NCBI RefSeq assembly: GCF_024298845.1
Contig: NZ_CP101156.1
Location: 2,356,001 to 2,420,000 of the forward strand
Direction of reading: 5' to 3'
Length of the DNA: 64,000 nucleotides
Origin: Natronosalvus amylolyticus
Lineage (GTDB): Archaea; Halobacteriota; Halobacteria; Halobacteriales; Natrialbaceae
Numbering within the stretch: position 1 is the stretch's first letter; each line of letters starts with the position of its first letter. The position numbers were made by a program, and so were the translations under genes. This document shows positions 24,361 through 32,350 of this stretch, piece after piece. The notes under the pieces were generated by a model that worked only from the letters and a program-made list of their open reading frames with translations, was not told the origin of the DNA and made no database searches.

Positions 24361-25830
24361 TGAGTTGACATCCTCCCCGCCCTGAAGGGCGAGGATTCCC
24401 GAGCGTTGGGATATTAAGGTTTGCAACCCACCTGTTCGCTCGGTGCGAAATGCCCCGAGGTTTGATTGAACAGGTAGGCTACTGGCCGTGCCAAACGACC
24501 GTTACTCATATCCCTCGTAGGGGGATTCTGAGTTATCTTTCTGCGAATGTTCACCGCACCATTCACATCCGCGTTCATCGTCACACCACACGACTCGCAA
24601 ACGTACAACCCACGCTCCACGCGATTCGCGTCACGCTTCCGGCCACAGCACGAACACGTCTTCGACGTGTCGCGCTCGCTCGTGCGGTCTACGAGGATGC
24701 CGTTTTCTTCGGCCTTGTATTCGAGCAAGCGGGTGAAGCGGTCGAACTCCCAACCGTGGAGTTTCTTGTTCCCACGTTTACCCCAGTTCCGTGAGTCGCC
24801 GTTCTCGTCTTCACGAATCTTGCTCAAGTCGCCTATGGCGATGCGACCGACCGCGTGGTTGATGCACTGCCTAACGATATGCTTGGCGAGGGCGTGCAGG
24901 AAGTGGCCTTTCCGACGCGAGAGTTTCTGTCGGGCGCGGAGCGCACGGCGTGACGGGCCGTTCTCGCCTTCGGTGTCGTACTCGTCGCGGGTGAAGTAGT
25001 GTTTGTCCTGTTTCAACACGTTCCCCGGATACAACTCCGCATCACCGTCGTCGTAGGCGATGGCGAGGTAGTTCTTGATACCGAGGTCGATTCCTGCGGT
25101 GTTGTCACCGGGTGCGTCTTCGACGGGAATTTCGACCTTGCAGACGAGGTGGAGTTTCCAGCGGTCGCCGTTCCATACGGCGCGTACTTGTTGGATGTTC
25201 TCCACGGTTACATCCGGTCGTGTCTCGTATTCGGCGAGGATGAAGTCTGAGCGGTGCTGTTTGAGGTTGAAGCCTTTGGATAGGCGGAGTTGATTGTGTT
25301 TGGAATCGTGCTTGATACCCATCTGTTTCCACGTGACGGTGGAGCGTGGGTGGTTGTCGCCTCGCTTTCGGTAGCCGGGTGGATTTGCATCTGTGTCGCC
25401 GTTCTTGCGCTTTTTGAACCAGCCGTTGAACGACTCAGCAAGCTCTTCTAGAACTCGCTGACTTGACTGAGAATGTAGGTCACTGTATCGTTCGTGGTCT
25501 TTTAATTCGCGCTTGAGGTCGGCTTCGGATGGTATCTCGCCGGTTTCATCCCACTCTTGTTGGGTGTGATAGCGGGCAACGTTCCACAGTTTCGAGGCTG
25601 AGTGCCCGCACTGGTCGAGGTCGTCACTCACTTGGGAGTGGTTGACGATTCTCGCTCGATAGGTGCGGGTTGTCTCCAGCATCAGACTGTGTTCATAATC
25701 ATTTATGGAATGTTCCGTATTAAAGATGGTGGTTGAGCGTGGAATATCCAGCCGTGCAGCCATCGGTGGAGGGTGTCATCCAGTGACGGCGCGTATCCCC
25801 GCCGTAAACGGCGAGGTTTTGCGCCTGCTC
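24361..25830 (-). mobile_element. Second IS200/IS605-type element with tnpB only
   Basis: Right end at 24361-24413: TGACATCCTCCCCGCCCTGA with AGGGCGAGG forms the typical hairpin, followed by the end of tnpB at 24414. The left part reaches beyond 25763 into CCCCGCCGTAAACGGCGAGG (25793-25812), a second hairpin that may be another end. The 24126-24360 gap between the two elements holds GTTCGCTCCTTGAGAACGGG and GCTTAGCGCCC, a palindromic motif that recurs at about 51.3 kb. Exact borders are approximate. Confidence 0.6.
24414..25682 (-). CDS. tnpB: TnpB-type protein of a second subfamily
   Basis: A 422-residue TnpB-like protein from ATG 25682 (the frame runs upstream to 25763). RuvC motif I is AGIDLGIKNYLAIAY. 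Motif II reads RIAIGDLSKIRED, where the usual acid before D-L is Gly, so the catalytic Glu may be shifted or replaced by the Asp. Motif III is NADVNGAVNIRRK. Zinc-binding Cys pairs are CSCCG and CESCG. The subfamily differs from the 22815 protein (no shared N-terminus), so the two tandem elements are independent arrivals, not a duplication. Cleavage activity is less certain here. Confidence 0.8.
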   Translation of the reverse strand: MLETTRTYRARIVNHSQVSDDLDQCGHSASKLWNVARYHTQQEWDETGEIPSEADLKRELKDHERYSDLHSQSSQRVLEELAESFNGWFKKRKNGDTDANPPGYRKRGDNHPRSTVTWKQMGIKHDSKHNQLRLSKGFNLKQHRSDFILAEYETRPDVTVENIQQVRAVWNGDRWKLHLVCKVEIPVEDAPGDNTAGIDLGIKNYLAIAYDDGDAELYPGNVLKQDKHYFTRDEYDTEGENGPSRRALRARQKLSRRKGHFLHALAKHIVRQCINHAVGRIAIGDLSKIREDENGDSRNWGKRGNKKLHGWEFDRFTRLLEYKAEENGILVDRTSERDTSKTCSCCGRKRDANRVERGLYVCESCGVTMNADVNGAVNIRRKITQNPPTRDMSNGRLARPVAYLFNQTSGHFAPSEQVGCKP

Positions 25831-25940
25831 ACCCCATAATCCTGCCAATTATCTAAATCCTGATTTTACTAATTACGATTTTACTAACCGTGATTTGATG
25901 CCGACCTATCGGCTAATTGGTTTCTCTCCTCAAGGACAAA

Positions 25941-27119
25941 CTAGTCATCTCGAGAGCCAATCACTCGTCGTACCCTCGTCCAAATCGAACGTGAGCGAGT
26001 TGAGTGTGGCTCAGCGGTATCGCCAGATTCCCTAGACCTCGACACCCGGCCTTCTTCGTACTCTTTGATGGTCGTCTCCAAGTGCCGAATGTGGTTGTTC
26101 TTCTCCTCAAGAGTCGCTTCCAGATCTGTAACTCGACGTTCGAGAATCGCGTTTTTTCGCTCGAGATACTGCACCTTTCGCGTTCTTAGGTGTTGTTCTC
26201 CGGCTTTTTGGCTTGCTTTCCTCGAATCCTCTCGCGGTTCGTCGTGTGGCTCGTAGTACGCACTCGTGTGCTCGATCGAACGCTCGAGTGTCCGTTCACC
26301 ATACGTTGCACCATCCCCGTAGTGAACGTCATCCCACTTGGCTCGAGCAAGCCCGGACTGACGAAATAGCTGGTCCATCTGGTTGTGATTGCCACCGGTC
26401 CAAAACGCCAGCAAGCAACAGAGGGCGATATCGGCTTCTGAGTGACTATCATACCCAACAGTCGACCCACTCCAGAGTCGGTTGAACTTCTCACCGTTGG
26501 AAGCTGCTCGAGCTTTCTCGAGTACCGCTTCGTTTGAGAGCGTGCTTGACCCTCTATCGTGACCACTCGAGGTTCCCCCACCACTCGAATTCTGGTCAAC
26601 GTACTCACGGTGTACGTTCTCGAGTTCTGCCTGTCTGGGCTCGATTTCAGTTGGAAGTCCGGGAACGTGCTCACCGGTCACCGTGAAGTATCGAGCACGT
26701 TCGTAGAGTTCGATATTTCCGCGCCGATTCCTGCCTTGAGGGAGTTCACCGTTGACGATAACGTGATACCCAGTACCCGATGGAGAGATTTCGGTATACG
26801 AATCAAGCTGTTGTACAATCGACTTCATCTCAGGATCTGGACGTCCTGTCTCAGGATCGCGACAGTCATCCAGATCGATCCCGACGTAGGGATCATCGTC
26901 GGTGAACACAAATCCGATTCCATCACACCCACCCGATTGGAAATACTCGAGGGCACTGTCGAAATCACTCCACGTACTATCATCTGTCGAGGAGCCAAAT
27001 GACCTAGTCTGTGGGTCGATCGGGACTTTGGTAGACTTCCCGTTACGTTTCTCATTGCGCCAACAAAGCCACTGATCTCGAGCTCGCATCGCTTCTGGAA
27101 TTGCTATTTTGTCTATCAT
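25941..27119 (-). CDS. AEP-type primase-polymerase of a plasmid or virus
   Basis: A 392-residue protein from ATG 27119 (TTG 27128 also possible). The N-terminal 170 residues hold CDGIGFVFTDDDPYVGIDLD followed by DCRD, the acidic metal site of archaeo-eukaryotic primases. TEISPSGTGYHVIVNGELPQ and NIELYERARYFTVTG follow, as in bifunctional primase/polymerases of plasmids and phages such as NrS-1. Residues 205-290 (ALCCLLAFWTGGNHNQMDQL) resemble the small helical domain that follows the primase core in this group. The tail is a coiled coil (LERKNAILERRVTDLEATLE). It shares the operon with the VirB4 gene (stop overlap at 27125), which ties replication to conjugation. Confidence 0.75.
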   Translation of the reverse strand: MIDKIAIPEAMRARDQWLCWRNEKRNGKSTKVPIDPQTRSFGSSTDDSTWSDFDSALEYFQSGGCDGIGFVFTDDDPYVGIDLDDCRDPETGRPDPEMKSIVQQLDSYTEISPSGTGYHVIVNGELPQGRNRRGNIELYERARYFTVTGEHVPGLPTEIEPRQAELENVHREYVDQNSSGGGTSSGHDRGSSTLSNEAVLEKARAASNGEKFNRLWSGSTVGYDSHSEADIALCCLLAFWTGGNHNQMDQLFRQSGLARAKWDDVHYGDGATYGERTLERSIEHTSAYYEPHDEPREDSRKASQKAGEQHLRTRKVQYLERKNAILERRVTDLEATLEEKNNHIRHLETTIKEYEEGRVSRSRESGDTAEPHSTRSRSIWTRVRRVIGSRDD

Positions 27120-27124
27120 CTCAA

Positions 27125-29260
27125 TCAATCAGAGAACGCATTGTTCTGCTGACCGTCGCCCCCGGGACGGTCAGCGATAGAATCCACCGTCTCCTCAGCC
27201 CGATGTGAGAGAGACTCACGACCCCTTGATTTCGGGTCGAAGTCGATGACGGCAGTTTCATTTTCCATCGCCCGGACCTCGATACCTCGCCACTCGCCAT
27301 CGACCCCTACAAGGGCTTCCGCGTAGCCTGTTCGCTCATTCCCGGGCATCGCCTCCTGGACGAAGCGCATCTGCGCGGAGTTGAGGCCAAACTCTTCAGC
27401 CCAACCGGTGTCCATCCCATCGAGGTGGTGGAATTGCTTGATCGCACACTGGTCAATAATCGCTTCTGATTCGGGGTGTTGGAAGAACTCGTCGACGGTC
27501 TGGGTCACGAGCCTGATTGAAAGATTATGGTGGCGATGGTGGCGAAACACGACCTCGAGGTACTCGAGACTCGCTGCATCTTGCATGATGTACCTGGCTT
27601 CGTCGATGACGAAGACGACCTCTTTGTCCGTTTCCTTGGCTCGCTCATACACCAGCGATATCAATAGCTGCATGATCAAGCTCGTACTGCCACCGAGGCT
27701 GCCTTCCTGTTGAGCCAAATCGAGGTAGATCACCTTCTCATCGCGAATATCGAATTCGGTCTCTCGGCCGAGGTTTTCATATCGCCCACTCGCTGTAAAC
27801 GGACGGAGTTGGTCGATTAACCAGGTTGCATCATTACCAATCTTGATCGATTCCTTGTGCGTCCGAACAACGTACGCTAGCGGGTCTTCGACCATCTCAA
27901 CGAGAATATCGAGGACGTCACGCATCGTCGGGCTCTCGTTGTCGTGTGTCGCGATATCGTCGGTGATACCCTTCTGTGAATAGGCTTTCTCGATCGCTAA
28001 CTCGAGTGTTGTGCGTCGATCACCCAGTTGGATCCCCCGGTGGGCGAAGTAGTTCGTCAAGAAACTCATGACGCTATCGAGTTTCTCTCGATATGGGCTT
28101 GCGTCTTCACCCATTGCTCGCTGAACGCGCTCTGGCGTTGGCTTCAACTCGAGCGGATTGAGACCCATATTCCCGCCGATGGTGATCCGTTCGCCACCTA
28201 AGCCCTCAGCAACACCGGCCCAGTTATTCAACGGTTCGAGGATAATGCCGATCCGGTCTTCGCTCTGTTCGATCGACCGGATAAAGTTTTGCTTCGAGCC
28301 AAAGGACTTGCCGGACCCAGGATCGCCAATGGTGAACATTGCATACCCGTTTTCTCGAGCAAAGGGGTCGATGACGACCGGGCTTTGGTTTTTCCAGTGC
28401 GAACCGAATTCGACGCCATCATCTTCGAGAATCGTTGCATTGTGAGCTGAAGCAAACAGTGCACCGACAGCTCCGCCGAGTGCAGTTGCTTCACGGCCGA
28501 ACGGATTGGTTCCGATTGGTGATGTTGCCTGGATCGCAAGATCTTGCTTACAGATGGCCGTCTTCGGTGAGAGTCCGGCAGGTTGTTCGCGAAGGCGACT
28601 CCGAATCGTGCGGACGCCCTCTCGAAGTTCATCGCGCGTATCAGCGCGTACGGTGATGAACAGTGCCTGTTCGAACACACGGCTGCCGTTCTCGACGCTT
28701 TTGTACGTCGACATCGCCTCGATTGCTCGATCCTGTAAATACGAGCCACGAACGCTTCGCTCGAGGTCCGCATCAGCCTGCAGATCATCGGCAATCCGCT
28801 GGAGTTCATCTCGAGCCTGCTCTTGATTTCGCGGTCTGAGATGGACAGTGAGGTCGAACTCGACACTAGTCAGCTCGAACAGTTCGTTTAGGTACCCGTC
28901 TTTCGGGTAATCAGGATACTCTGCGATGTACAGCGTCGACGTCCACTGCTCGCCAACACGGGCCGTCCGTGTACCCCACTCGATCGCAGCAGGGGCAACG
29001 AGATTCTGATGACGCTCAGCGATATCGTCGAGGGCCGCTTCCTCTTCAGCCCCTTCGTTCAGCGTTGATTCCTCGAGTAACTCGGTGAGACTGACTTCCT
29101 CAATATCGTCCGTTTGCAATCGATCCCAGCCAATTTTCACGACCAGCGTCACCAGCGCAGTGACACCGAGATAGAGGGCCAATCCCGACTGCGTCGATGG
29201 ATCCGGGAGCGTCGATGAAACCTCCAATAGGGACCCAAGAAACGAAACACCAGAGATCAC
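27125..29260 (-). CDS. VirB4/TraC-like conjugation ATPase (C-terminal motor part)
   Basis: A 711-residue ATPase from GTG 29260, overlapping the stop of the preceding gene. It has an N-terminal TM (LALYLGVTALVTLVVKIGW), Walker A GDPGSGKS in FTIGDPGSGKSFGSKQNF (about 320), Walker B VVFVIDEARYIM (about 560) and the motif QTVDEFFQHPE typical of VirB4/TraC. VirB4 proteins are hexameric motors that assemble the pilus and feed substrate to the channel. The part before Walker A includes the second half of the VirB4 N-terminal domain; the rest is on the previous gene, so VirB4 is split in two. Membrane-associated, in the conjugation operon. Confidence 0.85.
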   Translation of the reverse strand: MISGVSFLGSLLEVSSTLPDPSTQSGLALYLGVTALVTLVVKIGWDRLQTDDIEEVSLTELLEESTLNEGAEEEAALDDIAERHQNLVAPAAIEWGTRTARVGEQWTSTLYIAEYPDYPKDGYLNELFELTSVEFDLTVHLRPRNQEQARDELQRIADDLQADADLERSVRGSYLQDRAIEAMSTYKSVENGSRVFEQALFITVRADTRDELREGVRTIRSRLREQPAGLSPKTAICKQDLAIQATSPIGTNPFGREATALGGAVGALFASAHNATILEDDGVEFGSHWKNQSPVVIDPFARENGYAMFTIGDPGSGKSFGSKQNFIRSIEQSEDRIGIILEPLNNWAGVAEGLGGERITIGGNMGLNPLELKPTPERVQRAMGEDASPYREKLDSVMSFLTNYFAHRGIQLGDRRTTLELAIEKAYSQKGITDDIATHDNESPTMRDVLDILVEMVEDPLAYVVRTHKESIKIGNDATWLIDQLRPFTASGRYENLGRETEFDIRDEKVIYLDLAQQEGSLGGSTSLIMQLLISLVYERAKETDKEVVFVIDEARYIMQDAASLEYLEVVFRHHRHHNLSIRLVTQTVDEFFQHPESEAIIDQCAIKQFHHLDGMDTGWAEEFGLNSAQMRFVQEAMPGNERTGYAEALVGVDGEWRGIEVRAMENETAVIDFDPKSRGRESLSHRAEETVDSIADRPGGDGQQNNAFSD

Positions 29261-30357
29261 TTATCTTCCCTCCGTTGGTGGCTGAGTAGTGGTTGTTCAC
29301 GAACCGCATTTGCTGTCTCATCGTACGCGTGTTTCTCGCCGTTCCAGAACTCGGTTGCAAGGATGAACAACTCGACTGTACTTATTCGTCGAGCACTCCA
29401 ACCGGGAACTTTCTGGATGAACTCGGCCTGAATCGTTCGACATCGATTCTCGAGTTTGTCAAACATCGCTGCCCGAACCTCAGCATCAGCCATATTCTCT
29501 CGGCGAGTCACGAACGGATTGAACAGAAAGCCGATCACCGGAAACGAGGTGAGTTTCTCTGCTGGGGATAGTTCGTCCTGATACCGATTATATACCTCGA
29601 GCGGGGTGACTTCGACGCCGATAAAGTAGCGTAACTGGTGAGTCCCGGCGAGTTCACGAGGGCGTTTCTCTCGATACTCCTCGAGCAATGATTCGAACAC
29701 TGGATTTTGCTCGACGTCCTCATCGGTCAGTCGGTCATCGATCTGGTCGATCATCGTCTCCACTGGAAACGGTCGTGTCGTTGCGTGGAACGTGAGTGGG
29801 AAATCGAGTTCTCTGTTCGCGAACTCTTCACCCAGACGCTGGATCTGTGCCCAATCACCAGACATAGCAAAGTCCATGTTTCCAGGATCGATCTCGAGGA
29901 AGGCCTCCATCGAGCCATCAGATCGCTCTATGGCTCCAGCGCCCGGCCAGGCACGTTCGATGCTGGTGAGGTCTTGCGTACGCTCATCGGGGCGAAACGG
30001 CGTGTAGCTCACGAGACCGCCCCCAGTGGTCGGCTCACTCGAGGCATCACCTGTCTCCGAACTGTAGGTGAATCGTGGGCGCTTGCAGTAGTGGCGATAG
30101 ACATCTGCCAGCCACGTCGAGGCAGGGAGATGACTTGGAGAGGCATAGACGATAGCCGCGCCAACAATAATGCCGAAGAAGACAAACGGAAGGACAACAC
30201 CATCGAGGCCGGTAAACCCACCGACGAGGAGTCCAACAATGGGAAATCCAAGCAGAACGTAGACATCCCCTTCTGCGATGTTCAGCAGTGGAATCCGACT
30301 CTGCTCCCCCAATTCGTCCATAATACGCCGCCCAGCCGCATCGTTTTCTTGAGACAT
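29257..30357 (-). CDS. VirB3/PrgI-like membrane segment with VirB4 N-terminal domain
   Basis: A 366-residue protein with two adjacent TMs near the start (VYVLLGFPIVGLLVGGFTGL and VVLPFVFFGIIVGAAIVYAS), as in PrgI/VirB3 proteins. A soluble part follows (EAFLEIDPGNMDFAMSGDWA; LRYFIGVEVTPLEVYNRYQD) that corresponds to the VirB4 N-terminal region. It overlaps the ATPase gene start by four bases, so the two are made together and probably form one unit. The start ATG is two bases after the previous stop. A fused VirB3-VirB4N arrangement is known in Gram-positive and archaeal systems; which it is here is inferred. Confidence 0.65.
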   Translation of the reverse strand: MSQENDAAGRRIMDELGEQSRIPLLNIAEGDVYVLLGFPIVGLLVGGFTGLDGVVLPFVFFGIIVGAAIVYASPSHLPASTWLADVYRHYCKRPRFTYSSETGDASSEPTTGGGLVSYTPFRPDERTQDLTSIERAWPGAGAIERSDGSMEAFLEIDPGNMDFAMSGDWAQIQRLGEEFANRELDFPLTFHATTRPFPVETMIDQIDDRLTDEDVEQNPVFESLLEEYREKRPRELAGTHQLRYFIGVEVTPLEVYNRYQDELSPAEKLTSFPVIGFLFNPFVTRRENMADAEVRAAMFDKLENRCRTIQAEFIQKVPGWSARRISTVELFILATEFWNGEKHAYDETANAVREQPLLSHQRREDK

Positions 30358-30359
30358 TT

Positions 30360-31496
30360 TCAGTAGTACCCCGGATCGTTCTCGGTTCGTCGATACGCCT
30401 TGACACCCTCTTGCCCGTAGGCGTCAGTCGCAACGTTATCGTGAGACGTCTGGCTCCCACCAGCACTCGAGGCTGTATTCGAAGAGACTCCTCGGTCACG
30501 CATCTTTGAGGCGACCGTGTATCCAGCCGCGGCTTTTGGGCCCCAGAGTGCAGCAGAGGAGGCTGCAGCAGGCCCAGCAATCGCACCTGCGCCGACAACG
30601 GCCCCAGCAGTGAGTGTGGCCTTCGTCGTGCCACCGATAATCTTCGTCGTCATCGGCGTCGCATACTTGAACAGCTTCCAAACGATGATGATCGACAAAA
30701 TAGGGAGTGTAACGGCGATGAGATAGCTCAAGAAGTCACTTCCAGGGACGATGGCACCGCTCGAGCCTTCGCCGAACAACAAGTCGTATCCCCTGAACAA
30801 CAATGAAACAGGAATCGGCATCACAGCCAACGGGACGAACTTCATGCAAACCGTCCGGGCTATATCAGAGACGACAGGGATATTCCCATACGCTAGGGCG
30901 ATTCCGATCGGCATTGCGTAGACGAAGATGTACAGCAAAATCTCTCGGAGGAAAAACAATGCCTGGAGAACCCACATCGCGGTGGCTCCAACGCCGGCTA
31001 AGAATAACGCAAGGATCGGGTTGGATACGGCAGCACTAAGAAGAGACTTCATTGCAGACGTAACCGCAGAGACATCCGGAATCAACGCTATAGTGAAGCC
31101 GTCGACAAGGTAGAGCGCCAGGACAGCAATCCAGTACCACGTAACAATCAAGAACGCACCCGTCCACGCGCTACGGGTGGCTTTTCGAGATTCGTATACA
31201 CTTCCAATATTGAAGATCCGGATCGCGTGTCGGCCCTGGACACACATCACCAGCAACAGCAAAGAGATGATCATGATGTCGCCGGTCACAAGCGACCCAT
31301 AGATTTGTTCCCAGGGAGCGTTGCTTGGTTGGCCAAACACGAACGTGCCGTCCGTCTCTGGGGTTGTCGTTCCAAATATCTGTGCAGTGATGGCATTGTA
31401 TCCATCTATCAATCCTTCTTGAAACCATTGGATGAGCTTGTCAATTGCGTCCTCAAACCATTTGATCCCGACATCAGAGAGCGACCAAGCAAGCAT
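30360..31496 (-). CDS. VirB6/TrbL-like polytopic membrane protein
   Basis: A 378-residue protein from ATG 31496, whose A is the last base of the preceding stop (TAATG). About seven to eight hydrophobic segments are visible, for example IMIISLLLLVMCVQGRHAI, AFLIVTWYWIAVLALYLV and LIAVTLPILSIIIVWKLF. After the membrane part comes a Gly/Ala/Ser-rich cytoplasmic tail with AGAVVGAGAIAGPAAASSAA. The layout is that of VirB6/TrbL channel proteins of type IV secretion. Loops are short, with one long hydrophilic stretch at the N-terminus. Placement between the lipoprotein and the VirB3/4 gene fits. Sequence identity to bacterial VirB6 is not expected to be recognisable. Confidence 0.65.
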   Translation of the reverse strand: MLAWSLSDVGIKWFEDAIDKLIQWFQEGLIDGYNAITAQIFGTTTPETDGTFVFGQPSNAPWEQIYGSLVTGDIMIISLLLLVMCVQGRHAIRIFNIGSVYESRKATRSAWTGAFLIVTWYWIAVLALYLVDGFTIALIPDVSAVTSAMKSLLSAAVSNPILALFLAGVGATAMWVLQALFFLREILLYIFVYAMPIGIALAYGNIPVVSDIARTVCMKFVPLAVMPIPVSLLFRGYDLLFGEGSSGAIVPGSDFLSYLIAVTLPILSIIIVWKLFKYATPMTTKIIGGTTKATLTAGAVVGAGAIAGPAAASSAALWGPKAAAGYTVASKMRDRGVSSNTASSAGGSQTSHDNVATDAYGQEGVKAYRRTENDPGYY

Positions 31497-32350
31497 TACG
31501 CAGGACCCTCGATTTCGACTTGACACTCACCCAAATCCGAAGTAAGATAATGAACATGATATTCTGTCAGATGAATTTTAGCGGAATGTGTCGAAGTAAA
31601 TTCGACACTAAACTGCCCTTCCTCGCCAACCGTTTCACATCGATTATAGATTCTGGAAGGAGAGAAGGGTACATTATTACTGTAGATGCGAACGGCCTTT
31701 CCGGGTGGGATTATGACCTCATCAGCATCCCTACTAAAGTCGTTCTCCAGATCGTAGATACCACTGACACCAGTCTCATCGTAGCTATCGCGAGTTGGGT
31801 ACGGGACATCACCCCTGAATCGAAGCGTGGTGATGGCTGTCGGCCCAGACCCGGAGTTAGTAACATAGAGGATCGCATCCCCCTCCATAGCAAACCTGTT
31901 TGCCCCCTCGTACATCTCCTCAGGGTAATCTCGAGCCAGGCGAAGATCGATAAACTCGAGGTTCGGTTCGAAGGCCATCACAACCGAACCAAGGGTCTCA
32001 TCATCGTCGAGGGCGATGAACTCGTAGTCACCGGGCGTGTATGCAAAGCCAAGGTCGATTCTTGTCCGGGAGACCCCAGCATCGATTTGGCGCCAGGCAA
32101 ACAGTTCACCAGTGGGATCAATGACGTTCAATCGAGTGGCTACATCGCGCTCGAGGTCGATGACTAACTGTGTTTCATCGAGGGTAATTGATTGAATCGG
32201 GCCACGTTCGTCATCCTCGAAGGTCGAATCTGTGTTCCCATCTCGATCCTCCGAATCATTGCTTCCTGTGCATCCAGCAAGGGCAGCCACGATTCCAGTT
32301 GTTACTCCAGTGAGGGCGGTTCGTCTGCAAATAGTCTGTTCTATCGTCAT
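31496..32350 (-). CDS. Tat-exported lipoprotein of the conjugation operon
   Basis: A 284-residue protein with an N-terminal twin-arginine lipobox signal: RRTALTGVTTGIVAALAGCT, with Cys at residue 27 as the lipid site. It is followed by an acidic linker (NDSEDRDGNTDSTFED) and beta-rich domains (ETQLVIDLERDVATRL; DEVIIPPGKAVRIYSNNV). In haloarchaea most lipoproteins leave by Tat. Its role is unknown; as part of the operon it may form the outer face of the secretion channel. Overlaps both neighbours (ATGA with the upstream gene, TAATG with the next). Nothing in the sequence names a bacterial equivalent such as VirB7. Confidence 0.65.
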   Translation of the reverse strand: MTIEQTICRRTALTGVTTGIVAALAGCTGSNDSEDRDGNTDSTFEDDERGPIQSITLDETQLVIDLERDVATRLNVIDPTGELFAWRQIDAGVSRTRIDLGFAYTPGDYEFIALDDDETLGSVVMAFEPNLEFIDLRLARDYPEEMYEGANRFAMEGDAILYVTNSGSGPTAITTLRFRGDVPYPTRDSYDETGVSGIYDLENDFSRDADEVIIPPGKAVRIYSNNVPFSPSRIYNRCETVGEEGQFSVEFTSTHSAKIHLTEYHVHYLTSDLGECQVEIEGPA

